In this document: piece by piece, positions 8,498-17,647 of the stretch
How the letters are laid out: each line of letters starts with the position of its first letter
Position numbering within the stretch: the stretch's first letter is position 1
Assembly: GCA_963809175.1 (NCBI GenBank)
Contig: CAWEIK010000003.1
Location: 372,001 to 436,000, forward strand
Origin: JACCTU01 sp963809175
GTDB lineage: Bacteria; Actinomycetota; Thermoleophilia; Gaiellales; Gaiellaceae
Direction of reading: 5' to 3'
Length of the DNA stretch: 64,000 bases
Made by a program: the position numbers and the translations under genes
The notes under the pieces: generated by a model
What the model was told of the DNA's origin: nothing
Database searches by the model: none
Seen by the model: the letters and a program-made list of their open reading frames with translations, nothing else

Positions 8498-11227
8498 CTA
8501 CGAAACGGCGGCGAGCAGCTGGGTCGGCTCGACCGGGTGCTGCTCCTCGAGGCTCTCGATCGGGAGGATCCGCTGGAGTGCGGAGACGCACCGGGGGCAG
8601 AACTGGCTGCCGGAGGCCCGCTTGAGCTCGGAGAGGGCCTCCACGGGCGGCCTGGCGGCCCGGTAGATGCGGGTCGTGAGCATCGAGTCCAGCGCGTCGG
8701 CGACGTGGATGATCCGGGCACCGAGGGGGATCTCCTCCCCGGTCAGCCGATCGGGGTACCCCGTGCCGTCGAAGCGCTCGTGGTGATGCCGGATCGCCGG
8801 CACGGCGTCGCCGAGAAAGCCGAGCCGGTCGATGATCCTCGCGCCCTCCTCTGCGTGGCGCTGCATCAGCGCCCACTCCTCGGTCGTGAGCGAGGCGGGC
8901 TTCAGGAGGATCGCGTCGGGGATCGCGAGCTTGCCGATGTCGTGGAAGAGCGCGGCGTGGCCGAGGAGATCGAGCTCCGCCTGGGAGAGGCCGAGCTCGC
9001 GGCCGATCGCGAGCGCGAGCTGCTGCACGCGGCGCGAATGTCCGGCCGTGTAGGAGTCGCGCGCGTCGACCGTCGCCGAGAGCGACTCCATCGCCGCGGT
9101 CGAGCGCTCCTTGAGCAGCCGGTTCGCCTGCTCGAGGGAGACGTTCTGCGACTGGATCGTCTCGGCGGCCTCGCGGAGCTTCTTTGCCGAACGCTGCTGG
9201 TGTGTGAGGTAGGCCTCCTGGGTCTTGCGCATGAGGAGGAGCGGCACCACGAACACCGCGAGCCCCCAGAGCGCGGCAGCGCTGTAGGCGACGGCCATGA
9301 CGCCCGCGACGAACCCGTAGACGAGGTAGTGCAGCCACAGCCACGCGAACCGCTCCCTGAAGACGGCGAGCCAGCGCTCGTGACCCTCCATCGCGAGCGC
9401 GACGCTGACGAGGCTCATGTTGACGCCGAAGTAGACGAGCCCCGCGGCGATGCCGGCGGCGATCATCGCGATCTGGCCGGGCGTGCCCGTGAAGTCGAAC
9501 TGGCCGGCCAACGCGAAGACGCCAGCGGCCGAAAGCGAGGCGAGGGTCAGCGCGCCGATGTTGAAGAGCACCTGATGCGTCCAGATCCGCTGCGCGCTCC
9601 AGTCGACGACGGCAATCGTGATCGCGATCGCGAGCGCGGCACGCGGCCCGAACAGCGCGGCGCCGGCGATCGCGCCGACAGCACTGAGCGAAATCGAGCT
9701 GCCGCCGATCTCGTCGCTGACGGTGAGCGCGACAGCCTGGCCGATCCCGACGAGTGCGACGATCGCCAGCAGGCCGGCGATGTCGGACGAGCTGCCGAGC
9801 AGGAGGCCGTCGACGCCTGCGACGATCCCGGCGAGGCTCACCGCGCCGACGAGCATGCCGAGGCGGCGTGAGAGCGCGAGGAAGCGAGGGCCCTGGACCG
9901 CGAGCGGACGCGGGGACGACTGCGTCCGGCGGTCCTCCGGCGGGATCGCCTCGGCGGCGCGCGGCAGCGCGACGACGTGCTCCCCGTCCTCGGGGACGAC
10001 GACGAGCCGCTGCGAGCGATCGGTGCTCACGAGCAGCGAGTCGTCGCTGACGCCCTGGACGCGGTTGCGGCCCTGGAGCTTCGCGCGGTAGACGGCGAGG
10101 TCGGCCTGGTGGATCAGCTCGTTCGCGTCGGTCGCGTCCTTCGGGAAGCCGGCGACGCCGATCGAGACGGTCGCGCGGATCGGCTCGCTCGAGGTCTCGA
10201 CCTCGAACGACGCCTCCGCGACCGCGCGCCGGATTCGCTCGGCGATCTCGAGCGCCTGGTCGGGCGGAGTCTCCGGCAGCAGGATCGAGAACTCCTCGCC
10301 GCCGAACCGGGCGGGCACGTCGTAGTGGCGAAGCTGCGCGCGGAAGATCTGCGCGATCCCGCGCAGCACCGCGTCCCCGGCGAGATGCCCGTACGTGTTG
10401 TTGATGTCGCGGAGCAGGTCGAGGTCGGCCATGATCAGCGACATCGGGCGCTCGAAGCGCACGGCGCGACCGAGCTCCTCGGCCAGCGCGGCGGCGAAGT
10501 GGCGGGCGTTGAAGAGCCCCGTCTTCGGGTCGACGCGCGCCTCTTCCTCGAGCGCCGGCACCGCGAGTGAGCGATGGATCAGCAGCATCGGGGCGATCCC
10601 GATCGGGATCAACCACGGGTTCGTGCGCCAGAAGCTGACGAGCGCGAAGCCGAGCAGGCCGACGACCATCTCGTTCGAGAGGCTCTGGAACGACAGGAGG
10701 CCGGTCTCCCGCAGCCGCATCCCGCGGGCGAGGCGCAGCATGACCGCGACGATCGTGTGGTTGAGGATCACGTAGACGAGGGTCGCCGCGATGCCTGCCA
10801 TCGCCCAGACCTGCGATTCGGGGCCCGGTGCGACGTCGAGGATGATGTTGGCGACCGCCCAGGCCGCGAAGAGGTTGACCGTGTGGTTCGCGATGTTGAA
10901 CGTCTGCATGAACCACGGGTAGCGAACGCGCAGCCACTCGGGCAGGTGCATGACGATCGGCATCAGCGCGATCAGCTCGGGCGGAAGCAGGAAGACCGCC
11001 GGGAGCATGAAGACGATCGCAGGTGTGAAGGCGTTGTTCCTGAGCGTGTGGACCGGGAACAGCTGGGCCGCTGCGGCCGCCGACCCGAAGATGGCGAAGA
11101 TCAGCCAGCCCTCCGTGTCCATCGAGAGATGCGCGAGGCTCGGGACGATCGCGATCGCAGCCAGCGTGAAGAGGCCGCCGAGGAAGATCTTCGCGCTCAT
11201 CGAGAGCTGGTTTTCAGTCGCCGCCAC
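8498..11227 (-). CDS. Membrane-bound GGDEF/HD-GYP cyclic-di-GMP signalling protein
   Basis: A complete 909-residue protein. A first membrane module of about six helices (residues about 15-225) is followed by a GGDEF domain. Its active-site loop, FGGEEF (near residue 305), is intact, so diguanylate cyclase activity is plausible. A second membrane module (about 440-600) and a coiled-coil stretch (AAETIQSQNVSLEQANRLLK) follow. The C-terminal HD-GYP phosphodiesterase domain has HSRRV, HDIGK (about 760) and HHERFDGTGYP (about 810), all metal and active-site residues present. It may therefore both make and degrade c-di-GMP at the membrane. GTG 11227 has AGGAG five bases upstream. No PilZ or other receptor gene is seen nearby. 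Confidence 0.92.
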   Translation of the reverse strand: MAATENQLSMSAKIFLGGLFTLAAIAIVPSLAHLSMDTEGWLIFAIFGSAAAAAQLFPVHTLRNNAFTPAIVFMLPAVFLLPPELIALMPIVMHLPEWLRVRYPWFMQTFNIANHTVNLFAAWAVANIILDVAPGPESQVWAMAGIAATLVYVILNHTIVAVMLRLARGMRLRETGLLSFQSLSNEMVVGLLGFALVSFWRTNPWLIPIGIAPMLLIHRSLAVPALEEEARVDPKTGLFNARHFAAALAEELGRAVRFERPMSLIMADLDLLRDINNTYGHLAGDAVLRGIAQIFRAQLRHYDVPARFGGEEFSILLPETPPDQALEIAERIRRAVAEASFEVETSSEPIRATVSIGVAGFPKDATDANELIHQADLAVYRAKLQGRNRVQGVSDDSLLVSTDRSQRLVVVPEDGEHVVALPRAAEAIPPEDRRTQSSPRPLAVQGPRFLALSRRLGMLVGAVSLAGIVAGVDGLLLGSSSDIAGLLAIVALVGIGQAVALTVSDEIGGSSISLSAVGAIAGAALFGPRAALAIAITIAVVDWSAQRIWTHQVLFNIGALTLASLSAAGVFALAGQFDFTGTPGQIAMIAAGIAAGLVYFGVNMSLVSVALAMEGHERWLAVFRERFAWLWLHYLVYGFVAGVMAVAYSAAALWGLAVFVVPLLLMRKTQEAYLTHQQRSAKKLREAAETIQSQNVSLEQANRLLKERSTAAMESLSATVDARDSYTAGHSRRVQQLALAIGRELGLSQAELDLLGHAALFHDIGKLAIPDAILLKPASLTTEEWALMQRHAEEGARIIDRLGFLGDAVPAIRHHHERFDGTGYPDRLTGEEIPLGARIIHVADALDSMLTTRIYRAARPPVEALSELKRASGSQFCPRCVSALQRILPIESLEEQHPVEPTQLLAAVS

Positions 11228-11434
11228 AGATGCTCCTACTGCTCGTCTTGTCGGCCGAAGGCGCTACAGGCTTGACCGTCGCATGTGTGCACAGCCGCAC
11301 GTGGAACCTAAGCCGGTGAAGCAGAGGGAACATCCCCCACCGGGGTGACCCCGAACGGGCTCCCCCGTTCGGGGGAGAAGACACGAACGGCGGCCCGTGG
11401 GCCGCCGTTCGTCGTGATGGTGCTCACTCCTGGC
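11228..11434. other. 207-bp gap with two tandem hairpins
   Basis: The gap lies between two minus-strand genes, the protease and the GGDEF/HD-GYP gene. It holds two strong inverted repeats next to the protease stop and about 120 bases of otherwise unremarkable sequence before the GGDEF gene. I looked for a c-di-GMP riboswitch ahead of the GGDEF gene and did not find a convincing one. Confidence 0.6.
11349..11412 (-). terminator. Tandem hairpins downstream of the protease gene
   Basis: ACGAACGGCGGCCC at 11383-11396 pairs perfectly with 11399-11412 (14 bp). CCCCGAACGGG at 11349-11359 pairs with 11364-11374 (11 bp, 4-base loop). Both lie just past the protease stop on the minus strand. They lack a long T-run, as is common for actinobacterial terminators. 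Confidence 0.65.
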
Positions 11435-13177
11435 CTACTCCTCGTCGGTCGCAACCGTCCAGTTCGCGGCCATCCAGTTCGAGGCCGTCCAGTTGGCGCT
11501 GACCCAGTTCGAGGCGACCCAGTTCGAGCTGACCCAGTTCGAGCTGACCCAGTTCGACGCCGTCCAGTTCGCTGCCGTCCAGTTCGCCTGCGTCCAGTTC
11601 GCGTTCGAGCTGACGTGGCTCGACCAGGCCTCGGCGTCGAACGCACCGTCCCGGACGAACGCGTAGAGGTTCTCGTTCGGGTTCGGCGGGCTCGCGATCT
11701 TGGCCGCCGCCGTCATGTCGATCTCGCCGACGCCGGCGCCCGGATCCTCCGAGCTCAGGTGGCGGGCCGACACCATCAGCGCGCCCTTCACCTGGTCCGG
11801 GCGAGAAGCCGGGGTTGCGCGCGAGGATCTGCGCGGCCGCGCCCGCAGCGATCGGAGCCGAGAACGACGTGCCGCTCATCCACATGTAGCCGGGAGTCGA
11901 CGACGCGGTTGGTCTTCTTGTCGTGCAGCGTCGATCCGTCCGGAACCGGCCCGACGACCCAGCGACCGGGCGCGGCGACGTCCGGCTTCATGAAGCCGTC
12001 AGCCGTCGAGCCGTAGGCCGACCACGGAGCCCGCTTGTCGTCGTGAGTCGACGAGCGTCTCGGAGCATGTCGAGCGCCCCGACGGTGATCACGAACGGGT
12101 CGTTCGCCGGTGCGCCGATGCCCACCGGGTTGGCTGCGTTGCCGTTGTTGCCCGCCGCCGCGACGACCACGACGCCGCTCAGCCAGAGCTTCTCGACCGC
12201 CTTGTCGAGCGGGTCGACCCTGAAGCTGGCCGCCCTCGTGCCGACGAGCGAGAAGTTCGCGACGCGGATGTTGTACGTGCTCTTGTTCGCGAGCACCCAG
12301 TCCACGGCCGCGATGATGTCGCTGGTGAACGCCCGGCCGTCGCTCGCGGCGACGCGGACGTCGACGAGCGGAGCGTTGCGCGCGACGCCGGGATAGACGG
12401 GCCCGTTGCCCGCCGCGATGCCGGCGACCATCGTGCCGTGACCCATGGGGTCACCCGTCGCGTCGGGCTCGAGCGAGGCGAAGTTCGCCCGCGCGACGAT
12501 CCGCGAGCCGAAGTCCGCCGTCTTCGAGGCGTCGATGCCGCTGTCGAAGATCGCGATCGCGGGAGCCTGAGGGGCCTTCGAGCCGAGCGACGGGATGCAG
12601 CTCGCGTCGAGCTTGAGACCCAGGAGGTTGGTCAGGCAGGTGACTGCAGGCTGATCCCAGAGCGCCTTCGCGGCGACGACTTCGCGCCACAGGCCGGCGT
12701 CCTTGGGGTCGGTGTCGTCCAGTCGCCGACTCCGGCGACCGACATGGGCTCGTCCCGCGTGATCGCACTGATGTGCGAGTTCTTCGCGAGCTTGAGCAGT
12801 TCCTTGCCCGAAATGGTACGCCGAAGACGCCGCCGATCGAGCGGAACATCCGCTTGAGCGAGCCATTGTTTTCCTTGGTTGCCTCGGCGACGTCCTTCGT
12901 CCCGTGGCTCTTGTCGCCCTGGACGATGACGTCGAAGTTTGCGGAGGGATTGGCCTGCGCCTCGGCCATCAGGTCGCTTGGGACAGCCGCGTGCTGCTTC
13001 TCGCCGGCGATGCCGGCAGCAGGGACGATCACACTGACGACGAGCGCGAGGAGCGGCGATGCTGCTGCGTCCACCTCTTCCCCAGAGCGCGCTACCACGG
13101 GACTGGCCGCCAGAGCCCTTGCCCCACAGCGCACTCGAGCGAGCCTCGCCTGCGTTCGAAGGTCGTTCGTGCCGCAT
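11435..13177 (-). CDS. Subtilisin-like (S8) serine protease with terminal repeats, six frameshifts
   Basis: Six single-base corrections (about 13065, 12818, 12720, 12045, 11892 and 11801) restore one S8 protease. The triad is complete: Asp in AIFDSGID, His in GHGTMVAGI and Ser in SGTSFSAPIAA; AAAGNNGNAANP fits the oxyanion region. An inhibitor-I9-like propeptide (ANFDVIVQGDKSHG, ITRDEPMSV) precedes the catalytic domain. Before it lies a hydrophobic export segment (LLALVVSVIVPAAGIAG). The extreme N-terminus (ATG 13177) carries SSALWGKGSGGQSRGSALWG, so ALWG[KR]G occurs twice ahead of the signal. The C-terminus is ten five-residue [AS]NW[TVM]x units ending in TVATDEE. An exported, self-processing protease is likely; its substrate is unknown. 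Confidence 0.8.
11455..11610 (-). repeat. 15-bp tandem repeats encoding ten NW pentapeptides
   Basis: About ten units of 15 bases, each containing a near-identical CAGTT(C/G)GMG-like core on the plus strand, encode the [AS]NW[TVM][AS] repeats at the C-terminus of the S8 protease. The units differ mostly at third positions and in the T/V/M residue. The protein repeat is therefore under selection and is not a very recent DNA slippage product. The copy number may be misassembled in such a tract. Confidence 0.8.
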
Positions 13178-13336
13178 GTGAAGTACCCGTTCCTTTCGTA
13201 ATGCCGCATTCGAGACAGCCCCACGCCGTCTCTCCGCGCCGCAACGTATGCCGGGACAGGTGACGGAGCCTCCCCCGGCTGGGGGACGGCCCGCGCGGAT
13301 CCCTTGATCGAGGGAGCCGTTACCCTCGAAGCCACG

Positions 13337-14712
13337 ATGCGCGTCCAACTGCCACTCCCGGCACTCTCCGCGGCCACGCGCGCTGCGGGCGCGCTCTCCC
13401 GGCTCGCCGGCACGGGCGGCGGGACCACCTTGCCCGGCAAGCTGCTCTGGAAGCTCGATCCGACGGCGGTCTCGCGGCTTGCCGCGCGGCTTCCCCAAGG
13501 ATCCGCGGCGCTCTCGGCGACGAACGGCAAGACGACGACTGCCGCGATGACCGCTGAGATCCTCGGTCCGCGCGTGCGCCTCGCGCACAATCGCTCCGGA
13601 GCGAACCTCCTCTCCGGGATCGCCTCCACCCTCCTGGCCGCCGACGGCGCCGAGCTCGGCCTGTTCGAGGTGGACGAGGCTGCGCTCCCACAGGTTGTCT
13701 CGCTGGTGCGGCCCCGCGTGCTCTGCCTCGGCAACCTCTTCCGCGACCAGCTCGACCGCTACGGGGAGCTCGAGCTGATCGCCGAGCGCTGGCGGGCCCT
13801 CGTTCGCGAGCTTCTCCGCGGAGGCGACGCTCGTCGTCAACGGCGACGATCCGCAGCTGGGCGACCTCGTTGCCGAACGCCCCGGCGCAGTCGTCTTCGG
13901 GATCGACGACCCTCGCCACGCGCGCCGTGGCGGCCCGCAGCACGCGGCCGACTCGACGCACTGCGTGCGCTGTGGGATCCGTACCGCTTCCACGCCGCGT
14001 ACGTGGGGCACCTGGGCGACTACGAGTGCCTACGCTGCGGCCACCGGCGTCCGGCGCTCACGCTCTCGGCTGCGGCGATCGAGCTGGACTGGCTCGACGG
14101 AGCGTCCTTCGACCTGCGTGCGCCGGGCGAGGAGCGCCGCGTGACGCTGCGCCTGCCGGGCCTCTACAACGTCTACAATGCGCTTGCCGCGCTGCGCTGC
14201 CCGCGCCCTCGGCGCTTCGCTCGACGAGATCGTCTCCGGACTCGAGCGCTTCGACGCGGCCTTCGGACGCTTCGAGCGAATCGAGATGGACGGCCGCGGG
14301 CTGCTGATGCTCCTGATCAAGAACCCCGCCGGCGCGAACGAGGCGGTGCGGACGCTCGTTGCGGGTGCGCCCCCCACGCTCGCGGTCGTCGCGCTGAACG
14401 ACGCGATCGCCGACGGAAAGGACGTGTCCTGGATCTGGGACGTCGATTTCGAGCCCCTGCTCGACGGGCTCGAGCGCGTCATCGTCACGGGGAACCGCGC
14501 GGCGGAGCTGGCGCTCCGCTTCAAATATGCAGGGTTCGACCCCGAGGCGATCGAGGTCGTCCCGTCGCTCGAGCGCGGCCTCGATCGCGGGCTCGGCGAC
14601 CCCCGAGGGCGGGGAGCTCGTCGTGCTCCCGACCTACACCGCGATGCTCACGCTCCGCCGGATCGTCTCCAAGCGCGGCCACGTGCCGCAGTACTGGGTG
14701 AGCGCGGCATGA
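13337..14712 (+). CDS. murT: Lipid II isoglutaminyl synthase, MurT subunit, four frameshifts
   Basis: A Mur-ligase-like protein that, with GatD, amidates the D-Glu of lipid II to D-isoglutamine using ATP. Seen in order: the ATP loop ALSATNGKTTTAAM, LGNLFRDQLDRYGE, and VVNGDDPQLGDL. A Cys4 zinc ribbon (CVRCG and CLRCG), characteristic of MurT, follows. Then come GLYNVYNALAAL and the C-terminal DUF1727 domain (LLIKNPAGANE, DVDFEPLLDG, VLPTYTAML). Frame changes near 13805, 13970, 14205 and 14597 interrupt it. ATG 13337 fits the usual N-terminus. Its TGA overlaps the gatD ATG (ATGA), as expected for a co-translated complex. It diverges from the protease gene. Confidence 0.88.
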
Positions 14713-15459
14713 AGATCGTCGTCGGGCACCTCTATCCGGAGTACCTGAACATCTACGCCGACCGCGGGAACATCGCGGTGCTGCAGCGTCGCGCCGCGTG
14801 GCACGGTACGGCTCGAGGTGCGGCCCGTTTCCATGGACGACACCCTGGAGCCCGGTGCGCACGACCTCATCTACGTCGGCGGTGGCCAGGACCGCGAGCA
14901 GGTGCTCGTCGCGCACGACCTCGAGGGCAAGCGCGACCGGTTGCTCGCCGAGGCGGAAGGTGGCGCCGCAGTGCTCGCGGTCTGCGGCGGCTACCAGCTG
15001 CTCGGCCGCTTCTACCGTTTCGCGAACGGCGAGGAACTGCCCGGCGTCGGCCTGTTTCCGCTGCACACGATCGCGGGTGAGCGTCGGATGATCGGCGACA
15101 TCCTGCTGGACGCCGAGCTCGTCCCCGGTGAGCGCCGGACGATCGCGGGCTTCGAGAACCACGCCGGCCGCACGTTCCTGGACGAGGGCGCCGAGCCGCT
15201 CGGCCGGGTCGTGGCCGGGTTCGGCAACGACGGGTCGAGCGGTGCAGAGGGTTGTCGGGTCGGCCGGGCGATCGGGACCTATCTGCACGGCCCGCTCCTC
15301 CCCCGCAACCCGTGGCTCGCCGACTGGCTGCTCGCCCAGGCGATCGCGCACCGCACCGGCGGCGAGGCACCTGTCCTCCCCCCTCTCCCGGACGAGTTGG
15401 AGCGCGACGCGCACGCGGTCTCCGCACAGCGAGCACGTGACCGCGGCGGCCGGTTCTAG
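14709..15459 (+). CDS. gatD: Lipid II isoglutaminyl synthase, glutaminase subunit GatD, one frameshift
   Basis: A class I glutamine amidotransferase that supplies ammonia to MurT. The N-terminus MKIVVGHLYPEYLNIYADRG is typical of GatD. After a frame change near 14810 the IYVGGGQDREQ segment, the nucleophile elbow AVCGGYQLLG (catalytic Cys) and the catalytic His in YLHGPLLPRNP follow. FENHAGRTFL is also characteristic of the family. About 249 residues, the usual size. Start ATG 14709 overlaps the murT stop. The complex acts at the inner face of the membrane on lipid II, making peptidoglycan resistant to some hydrolases and cross-linkable. Confidence 0.9.
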
Positions 15460-15908
15460 GGCACCCAGACCGCGCCGAGATAGACGACCGGATCGCCCGG
15501 GCGCCACCGCTGGAGGAAGCGCTGGATCGGGGGGTGCAGCACGATGTCGTCGAGATCGGAGACCGCGAAGAGCCGGTGCCCGCGGACGGCCGCGTCCTTC
15601 GAGGTGACCTGCTCGAGCGAGCGTCCGGTCAGGTCGCCGGAGAAGACGATGTGCACGACGTGCTTCGCCGCGAAGCTCCGCTCCGGCGCGATCGAGTCCG
15701 CGATCGCGATCGGCCCCTCGAGCGGGAGCTCGTCGTCGATCCCGACCTCCTCGAGCAATTCCCGGTGCAAGGCGTCGGCCAGGCTCTCACCCGCGTCGAC
15801 TCCCCCGCCCGGCAGCAGCCAGTACTCCTTCCCCGGCTTCTCGTGGCGGCAGAGCAGGATGCGGCCCTCCCACCGCAACAGCGCGGACACGCGGATCCGC
15901 GGCTGCAT
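15456..15908 (-). CDS. Nudix hydrolase
   Basis: A 150-residue protein with a complete Nudix box running from GGVDAGE to REL-LEEVGI (GX5EX7REUXEEXGU), so it hydrolyses a nucleoside-diphosphate-linked substrate with Mg. The substrate cannot be read from the sequence; a nucleotide-sanitising role would fit the upstream dUTPase. Its ATG overlaps the dut stop (ATGA), indicating translational coupling. It ends against the gatD stop with a four-base convergent overlap. Confidence 0.85.
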   Translation of the reverse strand: MQPRIRVSALLRWEGRILLCRHEKPGKEYWLLPGGGVDAGESLADALHRELLEEVGIDDELPLEGPIAIADSIAPERSFAAKHVVHIVFSGDLTGRSLEQVTSKDAAVRGHRLFAVSDLDDIVLHPPIQRFLQRWRPGDPVVYLGAVWVP

Positions 15909-16339
15909 CAGGCCGACGAGCCGAACCCGCGCTCGCCGCGGTCGCTGTCGGGTAGCTCGTCGACCTCGACGGGCTCGACGGCGGGCACGGCAAGCACGAC
16001 GAGTTGCGCGATCCGCATGCCGGGCTCGACCACGAACCGCTCGCGCGGGTCGGTGTTCAGGAGGTTCACGAGCAGCTCGCCGCGGTACCCGGAGTCGACG
16101 AGGCCTGGCGTGTTCACGATCGAGATCCCGTGCTTGGTCGCGAGCCCGGAGCGGGGCTGCACGTAGCCCGCATAACCCTCCGGGATCGCGATCGCGAGCC
16201 CCGTCGAGACGAGCGCGCGCTCACCTGGAGCCAGCTCGACCCGATCGCAGGCGGCGAGGTCGATTCCGGCGTCGCCCGCGTACGCCCGCGTCGGCACCTG
16301 GGCGTCCGGCCGCAGGCGCCGGATCGGAAGCTCGATCAC
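15908..16339 (-). CDS. dut: dUTP diphosphatase
   Basis: A 143-residue trimeric-type dUTPase converting dUTP to dUMP and pyrophosphate, which prevents uracil incorporation and supplies dTMP synthesis. The five motifs are visible: AGDAGIDL, PRSGLA, the uracil-binding GLVDSGYRGEL, RIAQLVV, and the C-terminal RGERGFGSS, which closes over the active site. GTG 16339 overlaps the hflX stop (GTGA), and its own stop overlaps the Nudix start, so hflX-dut-nudix is one operon. Confidence 0.93.
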   Translation of the reverse strand: MIELPIRRLRPDAQVPTRAYAGDAGIDLAACDRVELAPGERALVSTGLAIAIPEGYAGYVQPRSGLATKHGISIVNTPGLVDSGYRGELLVNLLNTDPRERFVVEPGMRIAQLVVLAVPAVEPVEVDELPDSDRGERGFGSSA

Positions 16340-17637
16340 ACGGCCTTCTCGCTCGCAGCGTCGGCGACGAGGAACTCGGCGAAGCGCCGAATCTCGCCGT
16401 GCGGCAGCCGCGCTTGCACGAGCACGCCGTCCTCGGTGTCCTCCCTCCCGTCGATCGGCGCGCCGAGCGAGTAGAGCTCCGCGAGCTTCGCGCCTTCCTC
16501 GTAGGGGACGAGCAGCTTCACAGGCTCGAATCGGTCGCGGAAGCGCGACGCAATGCGAGCCCGCAGCTCGTCGAGGCCCTCCCCCGTCCGCGCCGACACC
16601 TGTAGCGCATCGGGGTACCGGGCCCCGAGGCGGCGACGCGCGAGCGGGTCGAGCGCGTCGACCTTGTTCAGCAGCAGCTCCCTCGGCAGCTCGGCGGCGC
16701 CGATCTCCACGAGCACCTCCTCGACAGCGTTGTGCATCTCGTCGATCTGATGGTCCGAAGCGGTCGCGTCGAGCACATGGAGCACGAGATCCGCGACGAG
16801 CGTCTCCTCGAGCGTCGCGGCGAACCCCTCTACGAGCGATGGGGGGAGGCGGCGGATGAAGCCCACCGTGTCGGTCATGAGGTACTTACGACCGTCGTAC
16901 TCGAACCCACGCGTCGTCGGGTCGAGCGTCTCGAACAGCCGGTCCTCGACCGAGACGGTTGCCCCGGTTAGCGCGTTCAGCAGCGTCGACTTGCCGACGT
17001 TCGTGTAGCCGGCCAACGCGACGGTCGGCGTGTGCGAGCGCTCGCGCTCGCGGCGCCGCGTCGCGCGCTGCTTCGTCAGGCCGGCGAGCCGACGACGGAG
17101 CAGCGTCGCTCGCCCGCGTGCCAGGCGGCGGTCGGTCTCCAGCTGCGATTCGCCCGGGCCCCTCGTACCGACGCCGCCGCCGAGGCGCTCGAGGTGCTGC
17201 CACATGCCCCGCATGCGCGGCAGGTTGTACTCGAGCTGCGCGAGCTCGACCTGGAGCTTTCCCTCGGCCGTCACCGCGTGTTGGGCGAAGATGTCGAGGA
17301 TCAGCTGCGTGCGGTCGACGACCCGCGAGTCGAGCGCATTCTCGAGCGCTCGCTGCTGCGTCGGGTCGAGCTCGGCGTCGACGAGGAGCACTTCGGCACC
17401 CGACTCCTTGTACGCACGCTTCAGCTCCTCGAGCTTCCCTTTTCCGACGTAGGTTCGAGAGTCGGGCCTGCCCCGGTGCTGGACGAGCTCGCCGATCGTC
17501 TCGACTCCCGCGGTCCGGGCGAGCTCGTTGAGCTCGGCGAGCTCCTCGGCCTCGTCCACGCCCTGCGCGAAGACGGCCACGGCGAAGCCGCGCTCTGCCT
17601 CGGCGCCGGGTAGGGGATCTGGCTGTCGCGTCGTCAC
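16336..17637 (-). CDS. hflX: Ribosome-associated GTPase HflX
   Basis: A complete 433-residue protein of the HflX family, which binds and rescues stalled or stress-damaged ribosomes. The N-terminal HflX domain contains SRTYVGKGKLEELK and VVDRTQLILDIFAQHA. A linker with GGGVGTRGPGESQLETDRR follows. The G domain has GYTNVGKSTLLN (G1), DTVGFIRRLP (G3) and NKVD (G4). GTG 17637 is chosen at the first family-like residues. It diverges from dapE with only 10 bases between the starts, so promoters must overlap or lie within coding sequence. Confidence 0.93.
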   Translation of the reverse strand: MTTRQPDPLPGAEAERGFAVAVFAQGVDEAEELAELNELARTAGVETIGELVQHRGRPDSRTYVGKGKLEELKRAYKESGAEVLLVDAELDPTQQRALENALDSRVVDRTQLILDIFAQHAVTAEGKLQVELAQLEYNLPRMRGMWQHLERLGGGVGTRGPGESQLETDRRLARGRATLLRRRLAGLTKQRATRRRERERSHTPTVALAGYTNVGKSTLLNALTGATVSVEDRLFETLDPTTRGFEYDGRKYLMTDTVGFIRRLPPSLVEGFAATLEETLVADLVLHVLDATASDHQIDEMHNAVEEVLVEIGAAELPRELLLNKVDALDPLARRRLGARYPDALQVSARTGEGLDELRARIASRFRDRFEPVKLLVPYEEGAKLAELYSLGAPIDGREDTEDGVLVQARLPHGEIRRFAEFLVADAASEKAV

Positions 17638-17647
17638 GAAACGGATT

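Noticed and set aside
11228..11345. Possible c-di-GMP riboswitch ahead of the GGDEF/HD-GYP gene
   Set aside because: I could not match the conserved core positions of either c-di-GMP riboswitch class.
11455..11610. 15-bp tandem repeats as a possible CRISPR or minisatellite
   Set aside because: There are no spacers of constant length, the repeats stay in one coding frame and encode a regular NW pentapeptide, so they belong to the protease.
11435..13177. S8 protease as a pseudogene
   Set aside because: All three catalytic residues and both repeat regions survive, and essential genes nearby carry the same type of indel, so sequence error is more likely.
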